Source of the DNA: Clostridium_AD sp050717515
GTDB taxonomy: Bacteria > Bacillota > Clostridia > Clostridiales > Clostridiaceae
Length of the DNA stretch: 64,000 nt
Reading direction: 5' to 3'
Assembly: GCF_050717515.1 (NCBI RefSeq)
Contig: NZ_JBOITL010000039.1
Coordinates: 62,001 to 126,000, forward strand
In this document: positions 58,832 to 64,000 of the stretch, piece after piece
Numbering within the stretch: position 1 is the first letter of the stretch
Layout: every line of letters starts with the position of its first letter
Position numbers and translations under genes: made by a program
Notes under the pieces: model-generated
What the model was told of the DNA's origin: nothing
What the model saw: the letters and a program-made list of their open reading frames with translations, nothing else
Databases searched by the model: none

Positions 58832-59614
58832 TTATCTTACTGTACCTACTTCATTAACAGCTTTTCCCAGTGTTTCATCCATGGCTTGTAAAACCTTTTG
58901 ATTACTTTCAAAATTTCTCATAATTGTCATCATATTCACCATTTCATTTGCAACATTAACATTAGATTTTTCTAATGCACTTTGCCTAACTGTAACCGTT
59001 CCATTATCAATTGGATTTGCGGCCTCATACAAATTATCTCCAATTTTTTTAAGAGTTTTATAATCTGCAAAATCCACCGTGTTTAATTTATATAAGTTTT
59101 GACCATTAACTGAAATATTTCCACTTTTATCAACTTGAAGTTTACCATCGGAAACATTTAGAGGTTCTACTGCATTTGTTGCTTTATTTTTACATAGTAC
59201 CTTGTCCCCACTATTGGTTACTAAATACCCCTGTCTATCAACATGAAAATCACCACTTCTGGTATAATAATTTTTAGATGTAATACCATCATTTCTTTGC
59301 ACTGTAAAAAATCCCTTTCCTTCAATTGCAAAATCCGTGGATTTATCCGTTGTTTGAATAACACCTTGAGCGAAATATGTATTTAAATCATCGATTTTAC
59401 TTCCCATGCTAAGGGAACCAATGACATTCCTAGTATTTACACCATTTGACATTTTGTCATAGTTTTGTATTAATACATCATCGAATTTTTTAATAGAAAG
59501 ATTATCACCTTTAAAACCAATTGTACTAGCATTTGCTAAATTATTAGATACTACGCTTTGTTTAGCCTCTCCAGTTATGAGACCTGTCACTGCTGTATAA
59601 AGACCTCTAATCAT
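58832..59614 (-). CDS. flgF: Flagellar hook-basal body protein, FlgF/FlhO type
   Basis: A 260-residue rod paralogue of the flgG product. Its N-terminus MIRGLYTAVTGLITGEAKQSVVSNNLANASTIGFKG and C-terminus SNVNVANEMVNMMTIMRNFESNQKVLQAMDETLGKAVNEVG are typical, and the FFTVQRNDGITSKNYYTRSGDFH core is seen. The ATG overlaps the stop of a small membrane ORF (59611-59841) at ATGA, so it is translated with it. The size fits FlhO. It contributes to the proximal rod. Confidence 0.88.
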   Translation of the reverse strand: MIRGLYTAVTGLITGEAKQSVVSNNLANASTIGFKGDNLSIKKFDDVLIQNYDKMSNGVNTRNVIGSLSMGSKIDDLNTYFAQGVIQTTDKSTDFAIEGKGFFTVQRNDGITSKNYYTRSGDFHVDRQGYLVTNSGDKVLCKNKATNAVEPLNVSDGKLQVDKSGNISVNGQNLYKLNTVDFADYKTLKKIGDNLYEAANPIDNGTVTVRQSALEKSNVNVANEMVNMMTIMRNFESNQKVLQAMDETLGKAVNEVGTVR

Positions 59615-59841
59615 TTTCCCACTCCCTTTTCCTTGTTAATAATTGGCATTTCATCAGGGTAACGCATTCCATAACCTCTAGCCTTTATTTCAACCTTACC
59701 TTTACTCATCTCATAATTTATCTTTGCACCACTTAATAAAATCGCTGAAATAATCAGACCTATCCCTATTCCTATTAGAAGTTTTCTATCACTTAGAAAG
59801 TCTATTAAATTTTTTATCTTATATATAAATCCTTTATTAAT
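59611..59841 (-). CDS. Unlisted small membrane protein in the flagellar operon (non-ATG start)
   Basis: The minus strand is open from 59853 to a TGA at 59611-59613, giving about 76 codons with a plausible ATT initiator at 59841 following AGGGGGAAGT; no ATG or GTG near the beginning fits. It encodes an N-terminal KNLIDFLSDRK, one transmembrane helix (LLIGIGIGLIISAILLSG) and a tail ending in MRYPDEMPIINKEKGVGK. The TGA overlaps the flgF ATG (ATGA) and the 5' end overlaps the preceding gene's stop, so coupling on both sides is likely. I do not recognise a family. Confidence 0.55.
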   Translation of the reverse strand: MNKGFIYKIKNLIDFLSDRKLLIGIGIGLIISAILLSGAKINYEMSKGKVEIKARGYGMRYPDEMPIINKEKGVGK

Positions 59842-60287
59842 AGTACTTCCCCCTTACCTAAATGCATTATTTCTGATATTTCTTCCACAGATAGTCCTTC
59901 ACTAAATAATTTTTTTATTTCCTTAACCTTTTCACTACTTTTGTTAAGCTCTTCATCTATAGTAATTTCATTTTTGTTTTCATCATAAATTTTTTCGCTA
60001 TTTTCTATATGGTGAGTTTCTTCTAAATATGAAGTATTCAAGCTTTTTTTTGTGATCTCATTTTTTTTCATAGTTTCTTTCATATACATTATTTCACTTT
60101 GAAGTTCCAAAATACTTTCAGAAAATTCTCGTCTAAGTTCTCCTATTCTAATGTCGTAATCATGAGTATTTTCTATAGCATTTCCCAGTACTCCATCAAA
60201 TGACTTATTCTGCTTTTTTATAGATAAGACATTTAAAATTACAAGAATCAATCCAATAAAAATTAATAACCCTGGCATATAATTCAC
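59814..60287 (-). CDS. SwrB-like flagellar operon protein (DUF6115-type)
   Basis: A 157-residue bitopic protein. Residues about 4-22 form a transmembrane helix; residues 40-80 are coiled coil; the C-terminal 45 residues (LFSEGLSVEEISEIMHLGKGEVLLIKDLYI) look like a small helix-turn-helix. In Bacillus SwrB occupies the same place after sigD and promotes hook-basal body assembly. The present family is short and clostridial. It lies 8 bp after sigD. Confidence 0.65.
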   Translation of the reverse strand: MNYMPGLLIFIGLILVILNVLSIKKQNKSFDGVLGNAIENTHDYDIRIGELRREFSESILELQSEIMYMKETMKKNEITKKSLNTSYLEETHHIENSEKIYDENKNEITIDEELNKSSEKVKEIKKLFSEGLSVEEISEIMHLGKGEVLLIKDLYIR

Positions 60288-60295
60288 TCCAAATT

Positions 60296-61027
60296 CTATA
60301 CTATTTCATATTTCAGTTTTACAAAAGCTTTTCTTAGATTTACAAGTGCTCTGCTGTGAAGTTGACAGACTCTTGATTCAGATACATTCAAAATATTTCC
60401 TATTTCTTTTAGTGTAAGTCCTTCGTAATAATATAGTGTTAAAACCATTTTATCTTTCTCTTTTAGGATATCTAGGCCTAAAGATAAATATTCAATTTTT
60501 TCTTTTTCTTCTAATGCATTTTCGGGGCTTGGACTCCTATCGTCTTTAATTGTACCACTAAGGGGCATTTCATCCTCATCAGAAAATATTAAATCCTCCA
60601 GAGAAACTACAGATATATAATTTATATTGTTCTCAATGTCAGCCACCTCATCAATTGTAATTCCCAGTTCCTTCGCAATTTCATGATTTGAAGGCTCTCT
60701 ATAAAGAAGTTTCTGTAGCTTCTCTATAGCTTCATTATACCTATTAAGTTTATCCATAGCGCCCTTAGAGATGGGACTATTCTTGCGAAGCTCATCAATC
60801 ATAGCACCTTTTATTCTTATTGATGCATAACTTGAAAACTTCATGCCCTTAGTTGCATCGAATTTCCCTAATGCATCCATGAGTCCGAGCATTCCATAAC
60901 TAATTAAATCTTCATATTGGACATATTTAGTTTTTCCAATTATTACTCTAGATGCGATATATTTAACTAAGGGTATATTGTTTTTAACAATTTGCTCACG
61001 CACATCAACTATACTCGCTATGGACAT
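60296..61027 (-). CDS. sigD: RNA polymerase sigma factor SigD/FliA
   Basis: A 243-residue sigma-28 factor for flagellar and chemotaxis genes. Region 2 has PLVKYIASRVIIGKTKYVQYEDLISYGMLGLMDALGKFD and FSSYASIRIKGAMIDELRK; region 3 includes LYREPSNHEIAKELGIT; region 4 has LTLYYYEGLTLKEIGNILNVSESRVCQLHSRAL. Sizes match. It lies 11 bp downstream of the PilZ-domain gene and is part of the large flagellar operon, as in Bacillus (flhF-flhG-cheB-...-sigD) but with che genes missing here. Confidence 0.95.
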   Translation of the reverse strand: MSIASIVDVREQIVKNNIPLVKYIASRVIIGKTKYVQYEDLISYGMLGLMDALGKFDATKGMKFSSYASIRIKGAMIDELRKNSPISKGAMDKLNRYNEAIEKLQKLLYREPSNHEIAKELGITIDEVADIENNINYISVVSLEDLIFSDEDEMPLSGTIKDDRSPSPENALEEKEKIEYLSLGLDILKEKDKMVLTLYYYEGLTLKEIGNILNVSESRVCQLHSRALVNLRKAFVKLKYEIV

Positions 61028-61038
61028 ATAAACGCCTC

Positions 61039-61683
61039 CTAAATTTTTTTCATCTGTTCTCTCATAAGCTGAAATATATATTTAATAATTCTTTCTCTCG
61101 TTAAATTATCTAAGAATTCAAAACTGAGTCCGCAAACAAATCTACCTTCATCATCTTTTTGGATCCTCTTTGCTTGTCCCACTATATGTATATCTTCATT
61201 ATTAACCCTTAAATTTAGCAAAATAAAGTCATTCATCATAATTTCTTCTGCTACTCTGACCTTCATACCACCACCACTTAAATCAACTATTACAATCTTC
61301 AAATATTCGCTCTCATTTATGGTCCTTGGATTTATTTTAGGCTCATTCTTAAGGTTTTTATATTTAGCGGTTTTTATCAATGGTACCCTAACATATTTTC
61401 TTCTTTGAATCTTTTCTATTTCCACAGGTTTTGATATGATTAAAATGGGTATATTTTCAAATTTACGCCCTATAACTGAAGACTTAAATTTATAAAGATT
61501 CTCTTCTTCATAATAAATTACATCTATAATAGCTCCTTTTGGCAATGGAACATATTGACCTGCGCTCATAGGAATACTAATTTCTATATAATCCTCTGTT
61601 AAATCTTGTATGTTGGTATTGTAATATTTTTCATCAACGAATATTTCTAATTTCTTGTTTATTACAAAATCCACCTTAATCAT
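61039..61683 (-). CDS. PilZ-domain c-di-GMP-binding protein (YcgR/YpfA type)
   Basis: A 214-residue protein with an N-terminal YcgR-like domain (1-85) and a PilZ domain. The c-di-GMP motif is complete: QRRKYVR near residue 91-97 (RxxxR with RR) and DLSGGG near residue 131. Such proteins bind c-di-GMP and slow flagellar rotation or reduce motility by contacting the motor. Its presence inside the flhF-sigD operon fits the direct role as a flagellar brake. Spacing is 12 bp after flhG and 11 bp before sigD. Confidence 0.88.
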   Translation of the reverse strand: MIKVDFVINKKLEIFVDEKYYNTNIQDLTEDYIEISIPMSAGQYVPLPKGAIIDVIYYEEENLYKFKSSVIGRKFENIPILIISKPVEIEKIQRRKYVRVPLIKTAKYKNLKNEPKINPRTINESEYLKIVIVDLSGGGMKVRVAEEIMMNDFILLNLRVNNEDIHIVGQAKRIQKDDEGRFVCGLSFEFLDNLTRERIIKYIFQLMREQMKKI

Positions 61684-61695
61684 TATCCCAGCCCC

Positions 61696-62556
61696 TTACG
61701 AAAAAATGCTAAAAATTTTTTTAAATAACCCTTCAATACCTATACCACTTTTCTTATCATTCATACCTTCAATTTTACTTGCGATATTATTTATATCCCT
61801 AGCGGCCTCTGAACTGGGATAACTTACGATTACAGGTTGTTGAGCTCTTACTGCATAAGCTATTTTCTTATCTTCACCTATTTTGCCTAAATAGTCTAAT
61901 TTCATATCAAGGAATTTAATAACAGCATTATTAAATTTATTAAAAGTTATATTAGCTTCATTATTATCTAATGATCTATTCACAATAACTTTCGCAGAAT
62001 TTTTAATATTAAAATGTTTAACAGCTTTAAGCAGACTATACGCATCCGTTAGTGAAGTAGGCTCTGGTGTTGTTACAATTACTAAATCATCACAACAAGC
62101 AATAAAACCCAAGACACTTTTATTTACACCCGCACCCGTATCCATTATTATATAATCTAGTCCCGTTAAAGCAGTAAGTTTACTTAAAAATTCATTTCTT
62201 TGGGTTTCTGTCAAATCTTCCACTTTCATAAGAGCGGAACCTCCGGGAAGAAGTTTCACCCCAAATGGTCCATTTACTACAACCTCCTCAATTTCTTTGC
62301 CATTACTTATAACGTCAAATACGTTATACCGGCAAGAGCATCCCATTATAATATCATCATTTCCCATGCCTATATCTGCATCAAAAATCATAACTTTCCT
62401 ACCCATCTTTTGAAGTGCAATGGATAAATTAACTACTATATTACTTTTACCCACTCCACCTTTACCAGAGGTAACTGTTATAATTCGAGGCTTACTATCC
62501 ACACTATCAAGATTTTTCAATGCCATTTGTCTTAGCCTTTGTGCTTGGTCTAGCAT
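61696..62556 (-). CDS. flhG: Flagellar number regulator FlhG (MinD-like ATPase)
   Basis: A 286-residue MinD/ParA-type ATPase. Deviant Walker A TSGKGGVGKSNIVVNLS near residue 30, FDADIGMGNDDIIMG, Walker B IIMDTGAGVNKS with Asp near 137, and a membrane-targeting C-terminal helix GLFKKIFSIF. The N-terminal DQAQRLRQM segment matches the FlhF-activating DQAxxLR motif. It limits flagella number with FlhF. The start overlaps the flhF stop by 7 bp. Confidence 0.94.
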   Translation of the reverse strand: MLDQAQRLRQMALKNLDSVDSKPRIITVTSGKGGVGKSNIVVNLSIALQKMGRKVMIFDADIGMGNDDIIMGCSCRYNVFDVISNGKEIEEVVVNGPFGVKLLPGGSALMKVEDLTETQRNEFLSKLTALTGLDYIIMDTGAGVNKSVLGFIACCDDLVIVTTPEPTSLTDAYSLLKAVKHFNIKNSAKVIVNRSLDNNEANITFNKFNNAVIKFLDMKLDYLGKIGEDKKIAYAVRAQQPVIVSYPSSEAARDINNIASKIEGMNDKKSGIGIEGLFKKIFSIFS

Positions 62557-63842
62557 ATAGTATCCTCTCCTAATATGAGGCTAACAATTTTATCCTGGGA
62601 TAACTCTTTAATATCATCAGGTACATTTTGACCAGTTGTCACAAAACTTAAGGGTGATTGTGCAGTTTCTAATATATTAAGTATGGAACCATAGGTGGAA
62701 GTTTCGTCTAATTTAGTTACTATTATACTATTATAATTCAAAATTTGATATCCTTCAATAATATATTTAATATCTTTGTTCTTTGTTGTAGAACTTAGCA
62801 CTAATTGGATGTTTTTTGTATCTGCCTTTTCCACAAAAGTTCGAAGTTCGGATATTTGCATTTTATTTTTACTACTTCTTCCAGTAGTATCAATTAACAC
62901 TACCTCGCATTCACTCATAGCTTCTATAGCATCTTCCATATCCTTCATATTGTATACCACTTTAAAGGGTATACTCATAATATCGGCATAGGTTTTAAGC
63001 TGTTCAACTGCCCCAATCCTGTAAGTATCTACGGTAATTAACCCTACTTTTTTCTTCTCAACTAGTGCAAGCCTTCCTGCAAGTTTTGCGATGGTGGTTG
63101 TTTTTCCTACGCCTGTTGGTCCTACAAGCACTATTCTGCCCTCTAATTTTGGCTTTGTAATATAAATCATTTCTTTTAAAACTAGTTTCAATTTTTCATA
63201 ATCACTAGTTTGGAGTTTATTATCTTCCATTCCATAATCTTTGGTTTTAAAATTTTGAATTTTTATCATTATATTTACTATAGTTTCGCTATCTACATCA
63301 TTGTCTTCTAATAATTTTTCTATATCACTTTTATTATTATTTCCTGGGCTATTATCGCTGGTAAGTTTACTAGAACTAGCCAGCTCACTAATAAGTGAGA
63401 GTTCACTCACACGTGAGAGTTCACTCACACGTGAGAGCTCACTTATCATAGTTTTCATTTGTTTCATTTCGCTCATTAGGTCAATTGTGGAATCAATACT
63501 GTTAACCTTTGCGTTAACAGTATTGTTCTCCTGTGCGTACCCCGAATTTCTGTGTACTACACTATTTTGTTTTTCAATCTCCTTAGGATACGGTTTAATT
63601 TCATTTTGCTTTTGCACAACTTTTTTAATTGCTTCTATACTTTCTTTCACATTTTGATCTTGCTCATTTATTTCATTTTCAATAGCAGCAGTAACTTCAA
63701 TAATCTTTGCTGAGAATAATCCTTTTATTCCTGGTTTTCGGATTTTTCTTTGACTTATAATTACAGCTTCCGAGCCTAATTCATATCTTATTCTTGTCAT
63801 GGCTTCGTTCATGCTACTCACTACATATCGTTTTATAATCAT
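62550..63842 (-). CDS. flhF: Flagellar SRP-type GTPase FlhF
   Basis: A 430-residue SRP-type GTPase. The N-terminal B domain (1-210) is basic and poorly conserved; the NG domain starts near residue 215 with P-loop GPTGVGKTTTIAKLAGR (near 240), GLITVDTYRIGAVEQLKTYA, VLIDTTGRS and a late VTKLDETSTYGSILNI. The 18-bp repeat inside the B domain (63396-63449) encodes repeated SELSRV units and varies between strains in such regions. The ATG overlaps the flhA stop (ATGA). It places the flagellum together with FlhG. Confidence 0.95.
   Translation of the reverse strand: MIIKRYVVSSMNEAMTRIRYELGSEAVIISQRKIRKPGIKGLFSAKIIEVTAAIENEINEQDQNVKESIEAIKKVVQKQNEIKPYPKEIEKQNSVVHRNSGYAQENNTVNAKVNSIDSTIDLMSEMKQMKTMISELSRVSELSRVSELSLISELASSSKLTSDNSPGNNNKSDIEKLLEDNDVDSETIVNIMIKIQNFKTKDYGMEDNKLQTSDYEKLKLVLKEMIYITKPKLEGRIVLVGPTGVGKTTTIAKLAGRLALVEKKKVGLITVDTYRIGAVEQLKTYADIMSIPFKVVYNMKDMEDAIEAMSECEVVLIDTTGRSSKNKMQISELRTFVEKADTKNIQLVLSSTTKNKDIKYIIEGYQILNYNSIIVTKLDETSTYGSILNILETAQSPLSFVTTGQNVPDDIKELSQDKIVSLILGEDTIC
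63396..63449 (-). repeat. 18-bp in-frame tandem repeat in flhF
   Basis: Three units of 18 bp (GTGAGAGTTCACTCACAC and a diverged third) code repeated SELSRV in the variable B domain of FlhF. Each contains the palindromic CTCACACGTGAG junction. It is in frame, so length changes would be tolerated. Confidence 0.85.
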
Positions 63843-64000
63843 TCTAGAGTCACAACTCCTTCAGTTTTAATCTCAACTTCATTTGGTATCTCATTGAGAG
63901 AAAGCACACAAATGGTAGGAAACACCATCTCAATCAACCTTCTAAAGGCTGGTCTTATCTTTGGAGACACTAGTATTACTGGTTGATTATTATGAAAATA
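63839..64000 (-). CDS. flhA: Flagellar export protein FlhA, C-terminal fragment (cut by window edge)
   Basis: The minus strand is open from the window edge to a TGA at 63839-63841, giving the last 53 codons: PVILVSPKIRPAFRRLIEMV then LSLNEIPNEVEI. This is the unmistakable C-terminal end of FlhA, the export gate of the flagellar type III secretion system. The TGA overlaps the flhF ATG, as often seen in flhA-flhF pairs. Only the fragment can be described. Confidence 0.9.
   Translation of the reverse strand, partial: YFHNNQPVILVSPKIRPAFRRLIEMVFPTICVLSLNEIPNEVEIKTEGVVTLE

Overview
The window reads as one chromosomal segment of a spore-forming, motile, low-GC Clostridium (Clostridium sensu stricto). 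The basis is a complete spoIIIAA-AH operon, a SpoVD-type PBP with PASTA domains, Gram-positive style intrinsic terminators, a PyrR attenuator, AT-rich intergenic DNA and Clostridium-like gene orders. Species cannot be fixed from this alone. There is no prophage, transposase, CRISPR array, rRNA or recognisable tRNA. Most genes are on the minus strand; the plus-strand exceptions are rqcH, ychF, one small basic protein and a CBS-type pyrophosphatase.

Layout, left to right. (1) 1-11819: 3' part of a housekeeping and sporulation block read right to left: efp, spoIIIAA-AH (mother-cell channel/engulfment complex), an Asp23-family gene, nusB, folD, xseA, xseB, ispA and a truncated dxs. (2) 12093-18528: a compact type IV pilus/pseudopilus operon (pilB, pilC, three prepilins with GFTLxE-like motifs, a PilX-like protein, PilM/N/O-like proteins). 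A 32-bp tandem repeat ahead of it carries two perfect Spo0A boxes. (3) 18737-26314: dapF (TTG start), rqcH, then a small accessory patch with a metallo-hydrolase, a 2H phosphoesterase, a tiny ORF and a HIT protein set among two families of local repeats. The patch ends in a striking structured RNA element (about 25165 to 24755, minus strand) with its own terminator, next to an RlmL-type RNA methyltransferase. (4) 26525-32290: uraA and pyrR behind a PyrR-type attenuator, rluD, lspA, a DksA-like protein, DAHP synthase, MTA/SAH nucleosidase. (5) 32414-47947: division and cell wall (dcw) block: mraZ, rsmH, ftsL, spoVD/ftsI, murE, murF, mraY, ftsW/spoVE, ftsQ, DUF881, sbp, DUF881, yggS, sepF, yggT, ylmH, divIVA. 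murD, murG, ftsA, ftsZ and spoIIGA-sigE-sigG are not here. Four 10-bp spaced repeats upstream of mraZ look like its own operator. (6) 48258-57862: ychF, a Lon-like protease with a degenerate ATP-binding site, a small basic protein, a P-type Ca2+ ATPase, a CBS-domain Mn pyrophosphatase and an unknown membrane protein. (7) 58006-64000: flagellar genes flhA (partial), flhF, flhG, a PilZ protein, sigD, a SwrB-like protein, an unlisted 76-codon membrane ORF, flgF, flgG.

The most rewarding observations are the large structured RNA; the Spo0A-box repeat in front of the pilus operon; a roughly 108-bp palindromic repeat with two full copies and several fragments, one of which supplies the rqcH ribosome binding site; the repeat-framed patch around 23.2-24.7 kb; and the MraZ operator array. 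All functional assignments come from reading motifs and gene order. No database search was run.
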